Both the position numbers and the translations under genes were made by a program. From NCBI GenBank assembly GCA_028015205.1, contig CM051521.1:120722614-120786613 (forward strand): a stretch of 64,000 bases of DNA. The letters are read 5' to 3'. The notes beneath the pieces are model-generated. The model did not search any database. It saw only the letters and a program-made list of their open reading frames with translations, and had not been told where the DNA came from. The stretch comes from Mytilisepta virgata (taxonomy: Eukaryota > Mollusca > Bivalvia > Mytilida > Mytilidae). Below are positions 47,636-59,600 of the stretch, one piece after another. Positions within the stretch are counted from its first letter, which is position 1, and every line of letters starts with the position of its first letter.

Positions 47636-50600
47636 CTGTTTATTATGAGGAGAATTATAGATTAATATAGCAAATCAAGGTGACTTTTGAAAATTAAACT
47701 CTAGAAAATTTTGTGTACCAAAATGCTTAAAGGCTATAGATTGCAAAAGTTGTAAATAAAACACACTGTACAATATTTCTATCTATAATTCAAATAAATT
47801 ATATTAAATTTGAATTGTTTTTGTAAGAGGATAGACTATATGTAGAATCTTTAAAAAAAGTGCTATTTCTCTGGTATCAATATATCTATCCAGAACATTT
47901 TTTTTTACTTGTGAAATACTTGCTTATTTATTTAATAGAAAAAAAGAAACATTTAGTATTAAAAACTCACGCTAAATTGAACGCGTCAAGATAGTTTGAC
48001 TTTTCTGGTAAAACGAATCCTAGACCTGCTGTATTAAATTTTTCATCTGCTATGGCATAAACCTTGCAGTCTTGAAGCATATGATAATCCAACAGGGAGT
48101 AGTCAGTTAGGAAGGCATACTTCCCTTGTCTTACATAGCTCAAGGCTATATCTACTTCATTTACTATCGGCATACCTTCCATTTTACTCCAGATTTTCGC
48201 GTATAAACCAGTTCTTGCTGTCTGAAAGTAAATTTATTAAAATCCTGATTTAATATTTTTAAAACAAACTGGTTGTGAAGGAACGAACCAAAAACATCTT
48301 GAATTATCATAGTGTTTTCACTTAAAATATAAATATTTATACTGATGATTTTTCTGAGAGATTTTTCCTGTCAAATTCAGTTACTTTAGTAATATTAGTT
48401 AGTCTGAATGGAGATACAGATATAGGACATTTTCTTTATAAATAATTAGGTTGATTCCAGTAAAGAAATAGAAAAAAAGAAAATGTCGCTACTTTGGGCT
48501 TGTTTGTTTTCGCCTGTCTTCAAGTGGAAAACATTTAGACGTTTCTTTTCTTAAACCAATTGACAATGGAGAAGTTATCTTTGCCATTTAAAGGTAACTG
48601 TAAAATGTAATTTTTTTTTATTAACATTAAGTTTTGCGACTAATCAATGTTTTAAACCATGCACTAAATAAGATAACCAGTAACACGAGTAAAAGGGTGC
48701 AAAATGAAATTGATCTTTTTCAGAATATTTTGCAAAGAAAATCATATTTTCATGTATGCTATTTATGCAAAGACTATAACAGGTTTTTTTTTCGGAAGAA
48801 CTTTTTTTATATATAATTTTCGACGCTTATGCTGGATTCGCTGAAAGAAGTGTCTCTTTTAATTGACTGTTATCAACCCTTTCGGACATTCTTCAAGCAT
48901 TAGTAGTATATATAAACGAATATAACGAAACGAAACGAAATATAACGAAACGAAACGAAATATAGCGAAACGAATGAAAAACGAAGAAACGAAATAATAC
49001 ATTAACCCAAATAATTCTTGAAAAGAAAATCTATCTAAGCCGTTTGGCGTAGTTTTGATCATCTACATGGCAATTTTGGCGATGCTCTTGATAATAATCA
49101 TCCTTTAAACGGATTATTTAAGATTACCCCATGTTCTCTCTCCTTGTTTTTTATTCAAGGCATTTTTTCGATTTTTGAACTCGAATTTTTACTATGATTT
49201 TCATGTAAACTCAAGTGTTTAATCTCATCAATTCGACATCTGCAATTGTTCAAAATGAACCCTACCGCATACAGCCCATATTGCGTATTGGTTTAGAATT
49301 TTAAATTTTGCGGCCTCTGTTGTAACATTCGAAGACATTAGCGATATTAATCGATATTAAAAATCGCTAAATCGTGGATACTTTATGTTCGCAAATTAAG
49401 TCATTGTTTCAAGACTACATACTGAATTTAGTACTCCATGAGGACGGACAGTACCTGTAACGTACAACAAAGCTTTGCTTGTTTGTTTGTTAAGTTGGGG
49501 GTTTACGCCGTTTTCAGCACATTTGGCTATTTCGCGGCGGCCAGTTTTTATTGGTGGAGGAAGCCGGAGTACCTGGAGAGAACCACCGACCTTCGGTAGG
49601 AAAATTGGCAATCCTTGTCAATTAAGATCGGAGTCGAACATACCCCGCCACAGGTGAGATTCGAACTCAAAGCCTCAGCGTTGACAGGCTAGTGATCATT
49701 AGTAGCCATGACGAACTCCCTAGACCAAAAATACTTGTTAATTGAATTTAAATATCTTAAAGACATTGAACCCTATTCTAAAGACCCCGTACCCTATTCT
49801 AAAGGTATCGGGGCACAAAAAGGTATATATACATATATATGCTTTTTACTTGACGTTTTTCATTAAGGGTAAACTTCATTAAATTAAAATAAGAGTTGAA
49901 GCTATATGTTTAGCAATGATTAGCAGTTGACCATTTAAAGATACTTATCTTAACAAAGTATGTTTCAAATTTTAACAATATATATTGAGTACATCGAAGT
50001 CGACACGTTTTTTAATTTACCCGAAAATTGCTAATTTTGTGATTTTTCGTGCATATTTGATTTTTTTATGGACAATGCGACATATCTCCAGAACAACATC
50101 TGACTTTAATAAGGTAACAGTACAGAGGAGCCAAAGGAAGTTTCAGTCTAGTGAGTCTTTTTAGCAACTTCAAACTTTGATCACAGGTACAAAGAACTTG
50201 GCAATATTTTGTAACCATTTTTCACGATTTTAATAACGATGATTTAAGTTTTTTACAATAATTATGAATATTTACGTTGGAAACCATATGAAAAATGTTT
50301 TCAAGTTCTTATTAATAAAGTTTCATTTTTTAAGTAGGAGGGCTAATATATATACTATTTCGAAAGTAACCGAACTGTTGAATATACATGTCAAATATAA
50401 ATATTTTACAGACTATAAATCCACATGGCTAATCGCCTTTTTGACAGATATTGACAAGATCTGTTCCGCTTCAATGCAGCATTTCACGTTACATGCAGCT
50501 AAAACTTTTGATCAGACTATAAAAAGGACCCCTTTTCGTTATATTTCGTTTCATTTCGTTATATTTCGTTTCGTTTCGTCATATTTCGTTTAGTTTCGTT

Positions 50601-53600
50601 ATACTTCGTTTCGTTTCGTTACATTTCGTTTCGTTTCGATTCCGTTTCTCACTTTATCAATACCCTATTAACGTGCATTGTGTCAGCTTTAAAAGGAAAA
50701 AGTAACATTTTGCACACTAAATTGTTTACCTGTAGTAAAATATCATGCTATACAATCATCGCAGTGGAATACAATAAAAATTATTACAATGTTGTACATT
50801 GTAATACACATTTACGTCCACCGCGCCATCTTTATTTATGAATGACATTACGGTTACCGGTTCTGTCTTGTTTAAATGTTCAATTATATAATTTTACTGT
50901 GCAAATGGTTATCTTATGAAAATAGTTTTATTCAAAATATGCTCTTAAAAGGACACATTGCAAGATAAGTTGGAAGAGAAATGGAACAGTCAAAACAAAG
51001 TCGGAAACATACATCTATAGAACAACACAAATGAGCAAAATTAGAGTATTTGTCCTATTAGAATAGAAATAATTCATGGGGGTAATAGAGTTTTATTGGC
51101 TGGGTTTTCGTATTCGTAATTTATACCTCGCTATTGCCCTGTATAAAATATTCGAATATAAATGCCCAGCCATTGCAAGACTATAAACTCCGTGAATTAT
51201 TCGGTGATTCGATTATTTTGTGATACGTTTTATTATTTCTTAAATATCAAAGCTAACAGACGACAAAATCGATGTTACCTGAAATAACGTTTGAAGATTT
51301 GTTCCTGATAATGTGAGCGGATCAATTTGTCCGTTGTTGGCCAGTTCTTCCAGACTGTTAACTGGTGATTCTATAATGGTTACAGTTAGATAGGCAGCAA
51401 GGTTAGCTGTATAAGTTGATAGAATCAGAATTGTAAACACCCACCAACAGCTCAACATAACTCTTCCTGAAGCTGAACTAGGTCTAGGATCACCTCCTGA
51501 AATAAACTGAAATTAACGTATCCAGCGTATTCTCTTAAAATGTTCTTCCATCAAGTTTTTTTACTTAATGCATATTAGCATAATATTAAAAAAAATCTGA
51601 TTATTATGCAACATGTACATGTATCAGGCTATCAATTGACGTTGAACATTTAAAAGTATTAAGGTGGTTTTATGTAAAGATGCAAAATGATGTACCTTGT
51701 TCCATAAAAGCCCCATAGATAAGCCACATGGAGCTAGATAACATGCCAGTTATAGAATTTGAATCGTGTTGAGAAGAGTACGGACTATATCTGTTTGCTA
51801 TAAAAAGAAGTATTCCTGTTATAACTATGGCCACACCAATAGCAATCCACACTGTGATGGACATTGGCTTAAACATTTTGTATTCTTTATTAGCCTCGTC
51901 ATTCGGCCTCAACGTGAGTATACCAGCACCCTCTTCCATGAAAGCTGTGGTGAAATCTATTACAGACTCTCTGATAGAAGTTATGGTAAATGGTCCAGCA
52001 GCAAAATCTGCTTCCTATTGAATAAGTCATAATTAGTAATATTAAATTCACGTTAAAATGTAACACAGACATCAGGATAAAAGACAAAGCTGATAGCGAA
52101 GACTTATATTCATAACTCTGATAATAGCTTAATTGCAAGTTTATTTCAGCTTGAATAAGATACAAATATATATTGTTAAATATATCTCAAATATAATTTT
52201 AGATAACTTCGTCCACGTTCTTGAAGATTGGAATAACACGTTTCACAAAATACCGAAATAAATTTGATGTACTGTGTGGCCATTTCGTTGACTGACAACT
52301 CATCAGCAATGCTCGAGATCAAAATATTGGAAAGCCAGTTAAAGATATAATGATGAATTAATAAGTACAACGGGTATCCAAACTCAGCTAAGGGTTACCT
52401 CTGCATCAAAAGAAAGAGCCTTAGAAATTTCTGGTAATTTTTGTAAAAGTCTGATCACTCAGATTTTTAAAATTTCAATTTCTCTACCTGATACAATTTA
52501 ACCCATAAACATAAATTAATTTAAATAGATTTGTCGCTTCCTTTTTATTTTTTACTAACGGTCAATCATAGATTCTTAAGAATTTTGGTTTACATAAACG
52601 GAATCGAAGACTTTGAATTGTAATGGCCGTATAATTTTTTTTTATTAAATATATACTAGTATTTCATTTGATGTTCTTACTTATTACCAGCTAGGAAGGG
52701 CAGTTTGGTCCAATCCATATCTATAGTTTTTGTTCTTCTTATTTGTACGTTCAAATACAAATATTGCAACCTGTTGATAACTTGAAAAACACGGATGGTC
52801 GCTCTACTATCTATTTCCGCTACTAAGATCCAGCCCCGTTACTACAACGTCAGAAAATTAAAGTCACTGTTTCTTTACGTTCCATTAAATTCCTTTTTTA
52901 AGGCCCAAACTTATTTGGAAGCTCGAACATTTTGTTCAGCATATTGAAAAAGGGGCGAAATACTGTCTCAAAAATAGTTATTTATATCTCTTACCTTGTA
53001 TTTTATAAATTTTGTTTTCAGATAATTTATCTGGTATCTGTTTTTGCGATGTTTGCGTTTGAATAATCAGTTGTAAATTGTTTAAAGCAACAGACCTTTC
53101 GCATTACCATGCCAACCATTCCATTCCATGTTCCGTCCTCCTCCGGGCCACCATAGTTGTTATCAGATGGTGATACAATATCATAACTGTAATGAATACC
53201 TCAGTATCATGTATATTTCGTTCGTTTAGTTTTTAATTAATATTTTATCTCTTAATCAAGACAATTTGCGTGCACGAATCAACAAATAATTCAAGACAAA
53301 AACCGAGTTATTAGTGAAAACTTTTGATTATAATATATGACCTTACTGTAATTCTGATTACAGGTAATTTTAAGTAAGTGTTGTTACATGTATTCAGGTT
53401 TGTCCAACATGATTTTTTTCCCAAAAATCAAATATTGAGAGAACAGTGAACACATCATGACTGTGGGTAAGATTGTTTATTTTTTATTCGAGACTGGTTC
53501 AATATCAGTACTTCAGACCATCATAGAGAGCATCTTTTTTCTTTATAAAACGTTATTAAAGTCTTATAGAAATCAACCATTGAGGGAAAATGTTATATAG

Positions 53601-56600
53601 ATGGGATCAGTTCTAACCCCCTACTAAATGGTTCAAACAAAGGTAGAACTGTCATAAATGGTTTTAGGGTAGAACTGCCTGGAATGATTCTAGGTCAGAA
53701 CTGTCCAGGACGGTTCTAGGTCAGGACACACATGGTCATAAATGGTTCTAGGGTAGAACTGTCATAAATGGTTATAGGTAAGAACTGTCCAAAATGGTTC
53801 TAAATGACGTCACAGGAATAATTTACATTAAAACTTATCGCTAAAAATTAAATGGTATCTAAATTCTTCAGATTTTAATGTTTTAAAGTATTGAAAACTA
53901 TATTATTTTTCAATATATACGATATTTTACTTTTTTGTAATCTCTGAACTAGTATGGTATATTTAAAGTTGATTTTTAAAGTACATATATCGAAGCAAGT
54001 TAATAAATTATCTCATTTCTTATAATTCTGGTGATTAAAATTCATAAACTACCAATACATCTTTTTGAACACAATCAATTTCTGGTTTTTGCTCATATAA
54101 CATGAAAGTCTTGATAATTAGATGTATTAAATTTAAAATATACCAAAAGTTATTGCATTTGCAGGTATTCAAATTCTATGAATTAACACAATATATCAAA
54201 AGGTAGTATGTCGCAACAAATTAAATACTTATATTCATCAGATTTTGATGTTTTAAATTGGTAAAGACTAACCTTTCTGGTCATTATGAGTGAAATTTCA
54301 CCTTTTTTGACTCTGTAAACGACGTGTTAAAATATCATTTGTAAGGTAACACAACAATTTAATTGTCCTTTTTCTTATTATTTTGATGTTCAAAATTTAT
54401 GATGTACGAACAAAAATTTCTGAACATCTGCAATTTCTAATTTTACTACATATGTTGTTGCAGTGTATCGAAAAGTTGATTTTTAAGATCATGTGGTAAG
54501 TGAAGTCATATAATTCTTGATAATTTGTGTATTATATTTATAAGATACCAAAAATTCCTGTCTTTGCAGAAAATGTTTTTAATTTAAGACTCTATGAGTT
54601 ATTATGGTATCTCAAAAAGCTAGTTTTAAAAAATTTCACAAGAAATTGAATGTCTAACTTCTTCAGATTTTAAAGTTTTAAAGTAGTAAAAACTAAATTT
54701 TATTTCAGTATGAGTAAAATTATACTTTTTTGTACTCCCTGAACTATTACGGTATGTTAAGAGTTGATTTGTAAAGTATCGCAGTAAGTTAATTATCTTA
54801 TTTATTACAATTTTGATGTTCATTTTTAGCTCACCTGACCCAAAGGGTCAAGTGAGCTATTCTCATCACTTGGCGTCCGTCGTCCGTGGTCGTCCGTTAC
54901 AAAATTATTCTCCTCTGAAACTACTGGGCCATATGGAACAAAACTTGGCCACAATCATCATTTGGGTATCTAGTTTTAACAATGTGTCCGATGACCAAGC
55001 CTGCCAACCAACATGGCCGACATAGCTAAACATAGAACATAGGGGTAAACTGCAGTTTTTGTCTTATATCTCAAAAACTGAAGTATTTAGAGCAAACATG
55101 ACATGTTATTGACCATGAATGGTTAATTTTAAGGAAATTTTGCAGTTCTAGGTTATTATCTTGAATATTATTATAGATAAAGACAAACTTTAATCAGCAA
55201 AAATGTTCAACAAGGTAAGATCTACAAATAAGTCAACATGACCAAATTCATTGATTGACCCCTTATAGGAGTTTTTGCCATTTAAAGACGGCATTTGGCG
55301 TAAAATGTCCTTTAAAGATCTTCTCCTCTGAAACCACTGGGCCAATTAGGACCAAACTTAGGTGGAATGGTTCTTTGGTGGCCCCTTCCAAAATTATGTC
55401 TGGCATTCCCGACTTCCAACCGACATGGCTGCTGTTACTAAAAATAGAAAAAAGGGGGATGAATTTCAAAAATCTTCTTGTATGAAAATACTGAGCCAAT
55501 TGAAACCAAACTTAGCATTAATGGTCCTTAGGAGGTTCTCTTTCAGAAATATGTCCGATGACCCGGACCGTTAACCAAGATGGCTGCCATAGCCGAACTT
55601 AGTTTAACATAGGACCCTATAGGAAAATTCATTTCAAAATCTTCTTATCTGAAACCACTAAGCCAATTAGAACTAGACTTGGTAGCAGTGGTCCTTAGAT
55701 GGTCCTCTTTCAGATTTGTGTCAAATGACCCGGACTGTCAACCAACATGGCCACCACAACCGAACTTAGTTTAACATAGGGCCCTATGTGAAAATTCATT
55801 GAAAAATTTTGTCTGAAACAATTTGACCAATTGGAACCAGACTTGGCAGCAATGGTCCTTAGGAGGTCCTCTTTCAGAATTATGTCCGATTTTGTGGACT
55901 GTGAACCAAGATGGCCGCCACAGCCGAACTTAGTTTAACATAGGACCCTATGGGAAATGCACTCAAAAATCTTCTTGTCTGAAACCACTAAGCCAATTAG
56001 AACTATACTTGGTAGCAATGGTCCTTAGATGGTCCCCTTAAAGAACTGTGCCTATGGGAAAATTCATTAAAAAATCTTCTTGTCTGAAATTACGTGACCA
56101 ATTAGAATCAGACGTGGCAACAATGGTCCTTAGGAGGTCCTCTTTCAGAAATATGTCCTATCACCCCGATTGGCAACACTTAAATTTTTAGTCCTGCTTA
56201 AGGTGAAAAGTTAAATCCATGTGAGCGATACAGGCTCTTGGGAGCCTCTAATTAATTTTTGCTGCGTAAGTTGTTATATTTTGAAAAGATGAATTTAAAG
56301 ATTTTTAATAAGTGAAGTCATAGAATGTTTAATGATTTGATGTATAAAACTTATAAAATACCAAAACATCATGTATTTGTAGGTAAAGTTTTTCATTTTA
56401 GACTCTATGAGTTAATGTTGTACCTATTAAAGATAGTTTTTAATATGTTGCATTAAATTAAATATCTAAATTCTGCAGATTTTGATATTTTAAAGCAGTT
56501 AAACTGATATCTCTTTTCATATGAGAGAAAATTTTACTTTTTCATACGTAATAAACTGATATGGTATGTTAAAAACTGATTTGCGATGTATCGAAACAAG

Positions 56601-59600
56601 CAATTTATCCTATTTCTTATAATGTTGATGTTAAAAATTCATAAAGTACCAACATTTCTTTTCTGGACAACTGCAATTTCTAGTTTTTCTCCATAAGTTG
56701 TTGCGGTTTATCGAAAAGATGATTTATAAGATTCGGCGATAAATGAAGTAATAAAATAATGTATTAAATTCATAAGTTACCACAAATGCATGTGTTTGTA
56801 TGAAAGATGTGGTATTATAGTATCTCAAAGTGCTAGTTTTTAACATATCGCAACAAATTAAATATATTTTTATATTCCACTTTGAGAGAAATTTTATTTT
56901 AGTACTCCCTGAACTATTACGGTACGTAAAAAGTTCATTTTTAAGGTATCGAAACAAACAAATTATCCTATTTCTTATAATTTTGATATTCTAAATATTC
57001 TACTACCAAGATATTTTTTCTAAACATATGCAATTTCTAGCTTTTCCTCCATACTTTCGTTATGAACATTAGAAGTTAAGTCATGATATTCTTCATCATT
57101 TGATGTATTAAATTATAAAACATGATAAATCCCTTTCTCTGTCGATCGTTTTTATTACTATATCACAACTCTCGCGACTGTCACAATTATTTTGGAGTAG
57201 AACTGTAATAAGTAAAGTCAAGAAGTACCAAAGGGATATATGAAGGAGGTAAAAATCGAAAATAACTGACAAACAGAACAACGAAGACACGACCACAACA
57301 ATACAAACACTACACGTAAAAACTAAAAACATATGAACAGCATGGACCCCACCAAAAAACCGGGATGGGGGGTGGGGGGTGGGGACAGAACCGTCAAGAA
57401 TGGTTCTAGGGTAAAACCGTCCAAAATGGTTCTATGGTGGAACCGTCCAAGACGGTTCTAAGCCAGGACACACTCGGTCGTTAATGGTTCTGGAGTAGAA
57501 CTGCCATAGATGGTTCAAGGGTAGAACTGTCATAAATGGTTCTAGGGTAGAACCGTCCAGAACTTGTCTAGGGCCGAACCGTCCAGAACAGCTCTAGGTC
57601 ATAACGCAGCCTGTCATAAATGGTTCTAAAAGTGTCAGGATGACAGTTCTAGAACAGTTCTGCTGACAATTTAGTACAGTTCTTAAGAGAGCTTAGAACT
57701 GAACCCAATTGTATATCCATGTCAACCCATCGAACAATATTAGCACTAGAGCAAACTCTCTGGCTGATATCAGTGTCTTGTGGTTGATATATGTATGAGA
57801 CATGATATGAAAAGCCCCATATAATATGCTATGCATTGTATTTTAGTAATGATATAATTTCTTTCTTGAGAATTAGCAAGATGACTAACTTAAACTTATA
57901 TTTCAGGGAAAGCTGGTTTAAAATTTCGATACAGAAACCACTATACGTTGTCATGTTGTTCTCATCTGTATTGAAGACGACAAACGGAGACAACTGAAAA
58001 TAGAATGGTGCTAACAATTATTGTCTAACATAAGGTACAAAAAGGGCATTAAAAAAGTCTGATTTAACCAATTACATGCAACACTTACAATGACCTTTAC
58101 AAATGTAAGTCAATTTAACATTAGATTGAAAAAATAGTGAAAGTAGGAGAAGCATTATGGGATCAATTAAACCATACATTTTATTGAAAAATAAAACTCC
58201 TGTTTGTTTAAATTTTCCTACAAATTAGGTAGGTTAAAATCTGAAAATAGTAAACATTTGCTACATTTAATAACCAGACCATCCTCCGACAACCTTTAGC
58301 CTATGTTTCTTGTAAGTGTGAGTGACAAAAATTTTAAAAAAAATATGGTTTCGTTGAAAAGATTTGTAATTAGAAATTTTAATTAATATTGCATTATCAA
58401 GAACAATAACTTCAACTTTAATTATGAACAAGATGTAAGGGAAAATAATCCTCAGACTAATATAAGGTCTTAATGACATTTCTCCGCTTAAAACAATTTT
58501 ATATCACCTACAAATAGAAAGATAAAAGCCACTATGGGTACAGAAAAGCATAACTTGATTACTATAAGGTTCTACAGGCAACGTTTTGTACTTAATTCTA
58601 GTATGACATTTGCAATTTATAAATCGATTTCTTATTGAAATAATCAATTAAAGACATTTAATATGTTACCGGAAGTGCTGCCACCTTTAATGTTGCATTT
58701 CCAAAGTCAATAAAATCATTTCCAAACAGCTTTTTAGTTTCTAAGAGTAGACCTTTTTTACTTGACCATTTACCCATCTCTTTCAATGATACTTCAGATT
58801 TGTCGGTGCTACATATCTGGTATTCAATGTTGTCACTGTGTTGGCTTATGAGCATCTACAAATTATTGGTAATAGTTGAAAAATTATTAATGTATTGGAA
58901 TTTTATGAAAAAGCAAAACATGAAATGTCAACAAATGTCGGCAATGTAAAAAGAATATATTAAACCGAAATCGTCATAAAGAGGTCTTGTTAACTTTCAT
59001 TAATTAAAGAGAAATGTTTCGGTCTTAATGCTGCTGATGAGAGGTAACTCCTTGAAATGCGTCGTATACAGCATAGTATAAATTTACTATATCTAATATT
59101 AGTATCTTTGGATTGTTATTTTTAGTAAAACAAATGTAAAAATTTCTTGCATTACATGGAAATAAAAAGCATAAAGATCAATATTAGGTTTGTTGTTTTG
59201 CCTAAATCATGCGTATAAACAAACATCGAAGGTTTTAAAGCTAATTTCTTCCATTTCAAGACTTTTTTAATTGTATAAGTATAAACAAAATCAGACTGAT
59301 GGATTGAAATTTAAAAGGATGGCGACAATAAAATACCAACTTACAGCATCAATTATGTCACGAACAAATGTTTGGTTATTTTTGTTGTTACGACGATAAC
59401 AGCTAACAGGTTCAAACTCTGTAATGTTATACTTTGATACAATCTCGGAGAAATGTTCTAAAACCAAATTCATCGCATCTGATGAAAAGGCGGCTGATTC
59501 CTGTAAGATATCATAACACATACTTATCAGCGATACCATTGGCAGACGACAAGATCTTGCCATGAGTTATAATATTTCAACAGGCCACATTACATAACCG

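Larger units (their letters stand above)
48222..51278 (-). other. iGluR-2 intron 11
   Basis: Holds an inverted pair of TTCGT-type arrays (48913-48988 and 50536-50645) with a SINE between them. No exon was recognised; the short open frames are shadows of repeats. Confidence 0.75.
53602..57707. repeat. Composite non-coding element filling iGluR-2 intron 8
   Basis: Ends: TGGGATCAGTTCTAA at 53602 and the near reverse complement TTAGAACTGAACCCA at 57693-57707 (14 of 15 paired). Inside each end lies an array of roughly 30-bp units with GGTTCTAGGGTAGAAC (53624-53815 and 57386-57690); each unit can fold because GGTTCTA pairs with TAGAACC. The core (53830-54827 and 56250-57115) is a tandem series of about 370-430-bp monomers marked by CAGATTTT.ATGTTTTAAA and ATTTCTTATAATTTTGATG. 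A palindrome-ended repeat (54828-56249) is inserted in the core. No long coding frame. Whether the whole is one mobile element is inference. Confidence 0.6.

Noticed and set aside
54813..55574. Several overlapping frames on both strands
   Set aside because: They arise from tandem units of the palindrome-ended repeat and differ between units by frameshifts.
53624..57690. Regularly spaced short repeats resembling a CRISPR array
   Set aside because: Units are contiguous, imperfect and lie in a eukaryotic intron without spacers or cas genes.
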